A stretch of 47,062 nucleotides of DNA from Thiohalospira halophila DSM 15071. Lineage in GTDB: Bacteria > Pseudomonadota > Gammaproteobacteria > Thiohalospirales > Thiohalospiraceae. Where the stretch lies: NCBI RefSeq assembly GCF_900112605.1, contig NZ_FOMJ01000011.1, positions 1-47,062 on the forward strand. Reading direction: 5' to 3'. The position numbers and the translations under genes are program-made. Positions 40,613 to 47,062 of the stretch are shown here, one piece after another (positions within the stretch are counted from its first letter, which is position 1; the number at the start of each line of letters is the position of its first letter). The notes under the pieces were generated by a model that searched no databases, had not been told where the DNA came from, and saw only the letters and a list, made by a program, of their open reading frames with translations.

Positions 40613-42010
40613 CTACCCCCGGTGGGGCAGCGCCATGCCGGTGACCTTCTTGTAGAGGGAGACGGCGTAGCCGTCGGTCATCCCGGCGATGAAGTCGGTG
40701 AGGTTGAGCAGCAGGCGGTAGGGGTCGGTGATCCGGGCCCGCTCGCCGGTGGCCGGGTCGGGGCCGAAGAGGAACTGGTCGGGGATGAGGTGGGCGACGG
40801 TGCGCGCCCGCGCCGCGGCACGCTTGTCCGTGGCCGCCGCCTCGGCGGTCTCGCGGGCCGCCTGGTGGAAGAGGTCCAGCAGCCCGCCAATGACGCTGTA
40901 ACCGGCCGCGCAGACCTCCTGGACCTCCACGTGGTCGTAGATCCGCTCCCGGGACAGCGTCGCAATGGCCTCCAGCGCCTCCGTCTGCGGCAGGACCTCC
41001 GGCAGCTCCCGCTCGAAACGGCCGGCCAGGATCTCCCCCTCGTGCTCCAGGAAGGCCTCCGCCGCGCGCTCCACCAGCTCGTTGATGGCCCGGGCCCGCA
41101 GGTACTCCACCCGCTCCTTGTCATCGCGCAGGCGGGGCAGGCGGTCCTCCACCTCGGCGAGCACGGGCGCGCGCAGCAGCGCCAGGAAGTGGTCGCGCAC
41201 GGTGGTGTAGTCGAGGATCCCGATGCGGTAGGCATCCTCGAAGTCGACGATCTGGTAGGCGATATCGTCCGCCGCCTCCATGAGGAAGGCCAGGGGGTGG
41301 CGACAGGTGACGCCGCCGCCCCGGTCCAGCAGGCCGGTCTCCGCCGCCACCGTCCGGAAGTGGTCGGCCTCGGCGGCGAAGTAGCCGTACTTCTTGCGGC
41401 TGACGCCGGCCGCGCGATCGATGGCCGGCGCCGGGCAGGGATACTTCAGGGCCGCCCCCAGGGTGGCGTGGGTCAGCTGCAGGCCGCCGCTGTTGTCGGG
41501 GTTCTGCAGCCGGGTGACCACGCGAAAGCCCTGGGCGTTGCCCTCGAAGAGCTCGAACTCGGTGCGCTGTTCGGGGGTACACCCCTCCAGGGCGCGGGCC
41601 GCCACCGGGCTGGTGGTAACCCAGTGGCGGATGGCGTCCTCCCCGGAGTGGCCGAAGGGCGGGTTGCCGATATCGTGGGCCAGGCAGGCGGCGGCGACGA
41701 TGGCGCCGATATCCCCCGGCCCCACCTCGGTAAAGCCCTCGCGCCGGACCACCTCCTCGCCCACGCGGGTCCCCAGGGAGCGGCCCACCGAGGCAACCTC
41801 CAGGGAGTGGGTCAGGCGGGTGCGGACGTAGTCGCTCTCCGCCAGAGGGAAGACCTGGGTCTTGTCCTGGAGCCGGCGGAAGGCCGACGAGAAGATGATC
41901 CGGTCGAAGTCGCGCTGGAAGTCGGTGCGGAACTCGGCGCCCCCGTGGCGCTCGTCGTCCCCCAGCCGGTGGTTGGTGAGCAGTCGCTCCCACGCCATCC
42001 GCTCGCTCAT
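40613..42010 (-). CDS. dgt: Deoxyguanosinetriphosphate triphosphohydrolase-like protein
   Basis: A 465-residue HD-domain hydrolase. The HD metal site is visible: His68 in LTHSLEVASVGRSLG, His112/Asp113 in CLAHDIGNPPFGHSGEDA, and the distal Asp in FLMEAADDIAYQIVDFEDAY. The N-terminus reads FRTDFQRDFDRIIFSSAFRR, typical of dGTPase-like proteins (SAMHD1-related), and the C-terminal part contains LLLNLTDFIAGMTDGYAVSL. It would split dNTPs, especially dGTP, to deoxynucleoside and triphosphate, which influences nucleotide pools and has been linked to phage restriction in some homologues. The ATG has GGGAGAGGG upstream. It diverges from the Mre11-like gene across the inverted-repeat element. Confidence 0.93.
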   Translation of the reverse strand: MSERMAWERLLTNHRLGDDERHGGAEFRTDFQRDFDRIIFSSAFRRLQDKTQVFPLAESDYVRTRLTHSLEVASVGRSLGTRVGEEVVRREGFTEVGPGDIGAIVAAACLAHDIGNPPFGHSGEDAIRHWVTTSPVAARALEGCTPEQRTEFELFEGNAQGFRVVTRLQNPDNSGGLQLTHATLGAALKYPCPAPAIDRAAGVSRKKYGYFAAEADHFRTVAAETGLLDRGGGVTCRHPLAFLMEAADDIAYQIVDFEDAYRIGILDYTTVRDHFLALLRAPVLAEVEDRLPRLRDDKERVEYLRARAINELVERAAEAFLEHEGEILAGRFERELPEVLPQTEALEAIATLSRERIYDHVEVQEVCAAGYSVIGGLLDLFHQAARETAEAAATDKRAAARARTVAHLIPDQFLFGPDPATGERARITDPYRLLLNLTDFIAGMTDGYAVSLYKKVTGMALPHRG

Positions 42011-42080
42011 GGTCCCTCTCCCCTGGAGTCAACGGGCTCATGGTAGCAGGCCGGACTCCCGCGTGACGCCATGCCTGGAA

Positions 42081-42186
42081 GGCGGGGCCGGTAGCCTCTG
42101 GCCAGGTCGTCGGCAGCAGGGATGCTGCCGTCGAGCCGACAGGGAGGTCTTCACGGCGTACCTGGCCAGAGGCTACCGGGCCCGCC
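42081..42186. repeat. 106-base inverted-repeat element (structured RNA or MITE-like) in divergent intergenic region
   Basis: Arms at 42081-42106 and 42161-42186 are reverse complements over 26 positions with a single mismatch; the core GGTAGCCTCTGGCCAGG/CCTGGCCAGAGGCTACC is perfect. The 54-base centre contains its own perfect 8-bp hairpin (CGGCAGCA, GGGA loop, TGCTGCCG, 42111-42130) and an alternative pairing of GTCGGC (42109) with GCCGAC (42135). No open frame of note is within it. It is about 70 bases upstream of dgt and about 80 bases upstream of the Mre11-like gene. It has no T-run and is too long for a simple terminator. Confidence 0.75.
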
Positions 42187-42263
42187 GCCCCCGGGATCGT
42201 CCCCGGATCGCCCCGGGACCGCCCCACCTTTTGCCGACGCCCCGAGCGTGGGATGATTCCCCC

Positions 42264-43550
42264 ATGCCACGGATCCTGGCCATCGGCGACATCCACCTGG
42301 GGCGGCGCCCGGCGCGCCTGCCCGACGGACTCGACCCCCGCGAGCTGACCCCGGCCGCCGCCTGGTACGGCGCGGTGGAGGCGGCCATCGCCCGGGGCGT
42401 GGACGCCGTGGCCCTGGCCGGCGACGTGGTGGAGCACCCCGAGGACCTCTACGAGGCCTGGAGCGACCTGGAGCGCGGGATCCAGCGCCTGGCCGGAGCC
42501 GGGATCCCGGCGGTGGCGGTGAGCGGCAACCACGACACCACCGTCCTCCCGCGCCTGGCCGACGCCCTCCCCGAACTCCGGCTCCTGGGCCGCGATGGCC
42601 AGTGGGAAGAAATGGACCTGGGCGGCGCCCGCCTGCTGGGCTGGTCCTTCCCCGCCCCGGCCCACCCGCGCAGCCCCCTGGCCGACGGCCTGCCGCCCCG
42701 GAACGGACCCGACCCGCGGCTGGGCCTCCTCCACTGCGACCGCGACCAGACCGACAGCCGCTACGCCCCGGTGCGCAGCAGCGAACTGGCGGGCGCGGAG
42801 GTGGACGCCTGGCTGCTGGGCCACATCCACGCCCCCGACGACCTCGCCGGCCCCCAGCCCATGGGCTACCTCGGCTCCCTCATGGGGCTGGACCCCGGCG
42901 AGCCCGGCGCCCACGGCCCCTGGCTGGTCACCGCCGATGGCGAGGGGGTCCGCGCCGAGCAGCTCCCGCTGGCCCCCGTGCGCTGGGAATCGGTCGCCGT
43001 GGACCTCACGCCGCTCACCGCCCTGGACGAGCTGGACACCGCCATCGCGGCCGCCATCGACGCCCGCCACCGGCAGCTAGCCGAGGCCGGCCACCTGCCC
43101 CGCGCCGTGGGCTGCCGACTTCACCTCACCGGCCGCAGTGACCTGCGCCGGGCGGTGGCCGACCACCTGGCGAGCGCCGACCTGCGCCGGCTGCAGCTCG
43201 AGCGCGACGGCTGCACCTGGTTCGTCGAGGCCTGGCGGCTGGAGGCGCGCCCGGCCCTGGACCTGGCGGAACTGGCCGCCAGCAGCGACCCAGCCGGCCT
43301 CCTGGCCCGCCGACTGCTGGTCCTGGGCCGGGGGGTGGACGACCCCGAGCGCCGCGCCCTGCTGGAGCGGGCGCGCCAGGAACTCCTCCCCCAGATGGCC
43401 CGCGCCCCTTTCGACGACCCAGAGGCGCCGGCGATGGACGAGGCCGCCCTGGCCGACACCCTGGAGCGCGCCGCCCTGGAGGCGCTGGACCGGCTGCTGG
43501 CCCAGGTCGAGGACCAGCCGGCGGGGATCGGGGGAGGGGCACGGGCATGA
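42264..43550 (+). CDS. Mre11/SbcD-like metallophosphoesterase (YhaO-like)
   Basis: A 428-residue calcineurin-like phosphoesterase. Metal-site motifs in order are AIGDIHLGRRP (motif I, D-x-H), ALAGDVVEHPEDLYE (motif II), VSGNHDTTVLPR (motif III), LLHCDRDQ, and LLGHIHAPDD (motif V). A C-terminal region of about 200 residues (TPLTALDELDTAIAA, LLPQMARAPF) is helical and would dock the ATPase partner. The frame is open 134 codons upstream, but the ATG at 42264 gives the family start MPRILAIGDIHLG. Its stop overlaps the start of the ATPase gene by 4 bases (ATGA). Together they resemble SbcD/SbcC or YhaO/YhaN, nucleases that process DNA ends or hairpins. Confidence 0.88.
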   Translation: MPRILAIGDIHLGRRPARLPDGLDPRELTPAAAWYGAVEAAIARGVDAVALAGDVVEHPEDLYEAWSDLERGIQRLAGAGIPAVAVSGNHDTTVLPRLADALPELRLLGRDGQWEEMDLGGARLLGWSFPAPAHPRSPLADGLPPRNGPDPRLGLLHCDRDQTDSRYAPVRSSELAGAEVDAWLLGHIHAPDDLAGPQPMGYLGSLMGLDPGEPGAHGPWLVTADGEGVRAEQLPLAPVRWESVAVDLTPLTALDELDTAIAAAIDARHRQLAEAGHLPRAVGCRLHLTGRSDLRRAVADHLASADLRRLQLERDGCTWFVEAWRLEARPALDLAELAASSDPAGLLARRLLVLGRGVDDPERRALLERARQELLPQMARAPFDDPEAPAMDEAALADTLERAALEALDRLLAQVEDQPAGIGGGARA

Positions 43551-46500
43551 GGCTGCGCCGCCTGGCCATCCAGCGCCTGCCGGGGATCACCGAGCCCTTC
43601 GAGCTGCGCGGCCTCGAGGACGGGATCCTCGTGGTCCACGGCCCCAACGCCACCGGCAAGTCCAGCGTGGTGCGCGCCTTCCGCCACCTGGTCGCCCCGG
43701 ACACCACCCCCGGGGTCCACGTGGAGGCGGACTTCGACACCGCCGCCGGCCCCCTCACCGCCCGTCGGCTGGGCACCCACGTGGAGTGGGAGCGGGCCGG
43801 CCAGCCCGCGGAGCCGCCCCGGCTGCCGGAGGCCCATCGCCTCCCCGGCTACCTCCTGGGGGTGGAGGAGCTCACCGCCGCCGACAGCCATACCGAGGCG
43901 ACCATCCAGGCGGAGGTCGGCCGCCAGCTCGCCGGCGGCTACGACCCGACGGCCCTGATTCGCCAGGGCGGCCCCTTCTACATCAAGCAGAACGAGGGGC
44001 GAGAGGAGAAAAAGCAGCTCCAGGAGGCCGAGCAGAAACTGCGGGAGGCGCAGCAGACCCAGGCCGGCCTCGCCCACAAGGAGCGGGAGCTGGAGCAGGC
44101 GCGGGCCGACCACGCCGAGGCCGACCGCGCCCGCCGACGGCTGGCCCCGGTCCAGCGGGCGGTGGAGCTGGCCGAGGCCGTGGCCGAGCGGGAGGCGGCC
44201 CGGGCCGAGCTGGCCGGCTTCCCCGAGGGGATGGACCGGCTCCATGGCCACGAGACCGAGCAGCTCCGGCAGCTGCGCGACGAACGGGACGCCGCCGCCC
44301 GGCGACTCCAGGAGGCGCGTCGGAACGCCGAGGAGGCCGAGGCGCGGCAGTCGGCCACCGGGCTCGCCGCGGCCGCCGATGAGACGACCCTCGCCGACCT
44401 GGGCCGCCGCCTGCACGACCTCGGGGAAGACCTCCGCCGCGCCCGGGAGGCCCGGGAGCGCGAGGCAGAGGCGCGCGGGCGCGCCACCGGACACGCCCGG
44501 GTCCTGGGGCTGGAGGCGCCGACCGAAACCCTGCCGGAGCTGGACCCGACCACGGTGGCCGAGGCCGAGGCGGACCTGGCCCGGCTGGCGGCGCTGGAAG
44601 CCGACATTGCCGCCGGTCGGCGGCTGCGCGACCGCCTCCCCGCCGCCGATAACGAGCAACCGGACCGCGACACCCTGGCCGCCGCCATCGCCGATCTCGA
44701 CGCCTGGCTGGCCGCCCACCCACCGCGTCTTCGCCGCTGGCAGGCCGCCACCGCCGCCGCCCTGCTGGTCGCCGGCACCGCCACGCTCACCCTCCTGGCC
44801 GGCCTCCACCCCGTCGCCCTGGCCGGCGCGGTGGCCATCATCGCGGCCGGGGGCTACGCCCTCTGGCCCGCCCTCGATCCCCGCCAGCCCGAGGCCGCGG
44901 CCCGGGAGCGCGCCCGGGAGGCCTTCCAGCGCCGCGGCCTCAACGGGCCGACGACGTGGGACCGCCCGGGGGTCCAGGATCGCCGGCAGGCGCTGGAGGA
45001 GGCGCGCCGCCGGGCCGAGGAGGCCACCGCCGCCGCCGGCGAGCGCCGCGCCCGGGCCGAGGAGGTCGCCCAGTGGGAAGAAGAGGCGCGGGGGCTCACC
45101 GAGGCGCTGGCCCCCCGGCTCGCCCCGGCCGGCCTGGACCCGCAGCACGCCCCGCGCGCCGCCGGCCGCTGGCTCCAGGAGGCCGCCAACCTCACCCGGG
45201 CCCGCGCCGAGGCCGAGGGTGCCGCGGCCGAGGCCCGGACGGCGGAGGATGAGGCGAGCGAGAAGGCCGCGACCATCGCCCGCCTCCTCACCGACCTCGG
45301 CCAGCCGGTGGCCGACGATCGCGACCTCGACACCCTCCGCACGGCGGTGGAACAGCTCCGCTCGCGCGCCGAGGCCTTCCGCGCCGCCGAGCGGGACGCC
45401 GCCGAGGCGCGCCGCGATGCCGAGCGCGAGGCGGAGCAGCAGCAGCACCAGGAACTTGCCATCCAGGCGCTCTTCGAGCAGGCGGGGCTGGCCGCCGACG
45501 ACGACGCCGCCCTGGAGCAGCGCCTGGAACGGCTCCCCGGCTGGCAGGCGGCCCGGGAGCGCGCGGCGCGGGCAGAGACCCTCATCCACCAGGGGCGCGC
45601 CCACCTGAGCCGAGAGGAAGAACTCCTGCGCCGCGCCGAGGAGGGCGAACGGGACGCCCTCACCGAGGAGTACCGGGCCCTGGAGGCACGGGCCGAGGCG
45701 GCCGACGACCACCTCACCCACGTCCACAATCTGGAGAACGAACTGGCGCGGGCCCGGGAGGAGCGGCCACTGGAGGCGGCCGAGGCCGAGGTCCAGGCCG
45801 CCCGGGACCGCCGGGACGAGGTCCGCGACGACGTCCTGGAGCGGCGCGCCGCCGCCTGGCTGCTGGAGGATGTGGCCCGGGAGCACCGCGCCGAGCACCG
45901 CCCCGCCCTGCTGGAGCGCGCGGATGGCTGGCTGGCCGACTTCAGCCGCGGCGCCTTCCGCCTGGAGCTGGCCGAGGACGGCACCCTGGAGGCGGTGGAT
46001 ACCGCCGCCGGCGAGCGCCGCGCCCTGGCCGAACTCTCCACCGGCACCCGCATGCAGCTGCTCATCGCCGTGCGCGCCGCCTGGGCCCTGGCCGGGGAGG
46101 AGGGCCGGGAGCCGCTGCCGGTCTTCCTGGACGAGGCGCTGACCACCACCGATCCGGAGCGCTTCCAGGCCGTGGCCGACAGCCTGCGCACCCTGGCGGC
46201 GGAGACCGACCGGCAGGTCTTCTACCTCACCGCCCAGCCGGCAGACATCGGCCGCTGGGGGCTGGAACCCCAGGACCCCCACGTCATCGATCTGGCCGCC
46301 ATTCGCGGTCGCGCCATCGCCGCGCCGCCGGAGGCGCTTGCCGCCCCGGTGGACCGGCGCCCCCCGGCCCCGGAAGCCGGCGAGGAGGCCGCCGACTACG
46401 CCCACCGCCTGGGCGTGCCGCCCATCGACCCGTGGGCCGACGCCGGCGCCCTCCACCCCTTCTACCTGCTGCGGGACGATCTCGAGACCCTCCACCGCGC

Positions 46501-46987
46501 CATCACCCTTGGCGGCGACCGCCTCGGCCGGCTGGAAGCCCTACTGGAACGACCCGGCACCGCAAGGCTGCTCGGCGATCCCGAGACCCTGCGCACCCGT
46601 ATCCGCTTCGCCCGGGCCTGGCTGGCCGAGTGGCGGGTGGGGCGCGGCCGACCGGTCAGCCGCGAAGTGCTGGAGGATCCAACCAGCCCCGTCGCGCGTT
46701 CCAAGAAGCTGCCCGAGATCATCGCCGCCGCCGAGACCGCCGGCGGCGACGCCGACCGCCTCCTGGAGGCGCTGCGCAACGGCGCCGTAAAGGGGCTGCG
46801 CCGGAACCTCATGGACGAGCTGGCCGACTACCTGGACGAACACGGGTACCGCGACGAACGCCCCGCCAGCACCCGGGAGGGTCGCCTCGCCGCCGCCCTG
46901 GCCGTCCTTCCCGAGGAGACCGAGGACGCCGACGCCTTCGCCACCCTCGCCGGGTGGCTGGAGGCGGGGCCCTCACTGTCAGGCTAG
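43547..46987 (+). CDS. Long coiled-coil ABC/SMC-type ATPase (YhaN/SbcC-like) with membrane segments and extra C-terminal domain
   Basis: A 1146-residue ATPase. Walker A is VHGPNATGKSSVVRAF (residues 30-46). Residues about 145-390 are coiled coil (KKQLQEAEQKLREAQQTQAG). Residues about 398-440 are strongly hydrophobic and could cross the membrane twice (AAALLVAGTATLTLLAGL and ALAGAVAIIAAGGYALW), in the middle of the coiled coil as in YhaN proteins. A second coiled coil runs to about 780. The signature is ALAELSTGTRMQLLIAVRA (near 830) and Walker B VFLDEALTTTDPERF (near 860). Unusually, about 220 residues follow the ATPase head (from about 925). It is translationally coupled to the phosphoesterase, and the pair probably forms a DNA-end-processing complex held at the membrane. 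Confidence 0.88.
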   Translation: MRLRRLAIQRLPGITEPFELRGLEDGILVVHGPNATGKSSVVRAFRHLVAPDTTPGVHVEADFDTAAGPLTARRLGTHVEWERAGQPAEPPRLPEAHRLPGYLLGVEELTAADSHTEATIQAEVGRQLAGGYDPTALIRQGGPFYIKQNEGREEKKQLQEAEQKLREAQQTQAGLAHKERELEQARADHAEADRARRRLAPVQRAVELAEAVAEREAARAELAGFPEGMDRLHGHETEQLRQLRDERDAAARRLQEARRNAEEAEARQSATGLAAAADETTLADLGRRLHDLGEDLRRAREAREREAEARGRATGHARVLGLEAPTETLPELDPTTVAEAEADLARLAALEADIAAGRRLRDRLPAADNEQPDRDTLAAAIADLDAWLAAHPPRLRRWQAATAAALLVAGTATLTLLAGLHPVALAGAVAIIAAGGYALWPALDPRQPEAAARERAREAFQRRGLNGPTTWDRPGVQDRRQALEEARRRAEEATAAAGERRARAEEVAQWEEEARGLTEALAPRLAPAGLDPQHAPRAAGRWLQEAANLTRARAEAEGAAAEARTAEDEASEKAATIARLLTDLGQPVADDRDLDTLRTAVEQLRSRAEAFRAAERDAAEARRDAEREAEQQQHQELAIQALFEQAGLAADDDAALEQRLERLPGWQAARERAARAETLIHQGRAHLSREEELLRRAEEGERDALTEEYRALEARAEAADDHLTHVHNLENELARAREERPLEAAEAEVQAARDRRDEVRDDVLERRAAAWLLEDVAREHRAEHRPALLERADGWLADFSRGAFRLELAEDGTLEAVDTAAGERRALAELSTGTRMQLLIAVRAAWALAGEEGREPLPVFLDEALTTTDPERFQAVADSLRTLAAETDRQVFYLTAQPADIGRWGLEPQDPHVIDLAAIRGRAIAAPPEALAAPVDRRPPAPEAGEEAADYAHRLGVPPIDPWADAGALHPFYLLRDDLETLHRAITLGGDRLGRLEALLERPGTARLLGDPETLRTRIRFARAWLAEWRVGRGRPVSREVLEDPTSPVARSKKLPEIIAAAETAGGDADRLLEALRNGAVKGLRRNLMDELADYLDEHGYRDERPASTREGRLAAALAVLPEETEDADAFATLAGWLEAGPSLSG

Positions 46988-47020
46988 TTGGAACCTCATC
47001 CGATGCTAGGGTGTTATAAC
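46988..47020 (+). promoter_or_regulatory. Promoter-like sequence before right-edge gene
   Basis: TTGGAA (46988-46993) lies 18 bases upstream of TGTTAT (47012-47017), which overlaps TTATAA. This is the only AT-rich patch after the ATPase gene and lies 27-59 bases before the next start codon. Weak match to sigma-70 consensus. Confidence 0.35.
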
Positions 47021-47046
47021 CAACCGGGGGCGAAGAGAGGGTTCCT

Positions 47047-47062
47047 GTGAAGTACTCCGACG
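47047..47062 (+). CDS. Start of a gene cut by the right edge
   Basis: A GTG at 47047 with GAGAGG 6 bases upstream opens a frame (MKYSD) that leaves the window after 16 bases. Only the start signals are visible, so the product cannot be named. Confidence 0.45.

Noticed and set aside
42081-42186. Inverted repeat as an intrinsic terminator
   Set aside because: It lies upstream of both divergent genes, not after either, has no T-run and a 54-base structured centre.
43121-46495. Minus-strand open frame of 1124 codons
   Set aside because: It is antisense to the coupled phosphoesterase/ATPase genes. It arises from the high GC third position, its product is a low-complexity Gly/Leu/Gln-rich string with no motifs.

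Overview
The window reads as chromosome of a high-GC gammaproteobacterium, probably a halophilic or haloalkaliphilic member of the Ectothiorhodospiraceae or a close relative. Reasons are the roughly 70% GC genes with acidic products, gammaproteobacterial families (SpeA, MltF, ZnuABC, FetAB, ArfB, HrpB-type helicase, SlyD, Bfr), and a typical mix of c-di-GMP proteins. The species assignment is inference. No tRNA, rRNA, CRISPR array, prophage or integrase was seen. No gene-free stretch exceeds 300 bases; the longest (about 253 bases, near 42.1 kb) holds a striking inverted-repeat element.

Left end (1-2.8 kb): a cut-off transposase gene lies beside a sharply AT-richer island of three minus-strand genes that overlap by 4 bases each. 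They encode a GHKL-type ATPase, a small STAS-like (DUF4325-like) protein and a membrane-anchored protein. This looks like a horizontally acquired partner-switch or signalling module ending in a membrane component. It is the best candidate here for an undescribed system.

2.8-16.2 kb: a five-gene minus-strand run (speA, cupin, tail-anchored coiled-coil protein, hydroxyacid dehydrogenase, arfB) lies divergent from speE and a K+ channel. A methyltransferase, an orphan protein, a ClsC-type lipoprotein, an aldo/keto reductase, a Uma2/CHMI-like pair and an orphan molybdopterin oxidoreductase follow.

16.2-26.7 kb: an HrpB-type helicase and a SlyD-type isomerase precede a zinc uptake operon (znuA-znuC-znuB) and mltF. 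Then come a pterin dehydratase, a rhodanese, a bacterial Nav-type channel, a DUF4282 membrane protein and a PAS-GGDEF diguanylate cyclase.

26.7-40.6 kb: an envelope cluster (DUF4105 protein, lipoprotein hydrolase, DUF3015 protein), fetAB, a rhomboid protease overlapping a large sensor diguanylate cyclase, a second aldo/keto reductase, a HIT protein, a GNAT acetyltransferase, a TPR protein, a bacterioferritin lacking the haem-ligand Met, and a MASE1/degenerate-GGDEF/EAL protein.

40.6-47.1 kb: a dGTPase-like HD hydrolase lies divergent from an Mre11-like phosphoesterase, which is translationally coupled to a very long coiled-coil ATPase carrying membrane segments (a YhaO/YhaN-like SbcDC relative). 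The 106-base inverted-repeat element sits in that divergent intergenic space. A new gene begins at the right edge.
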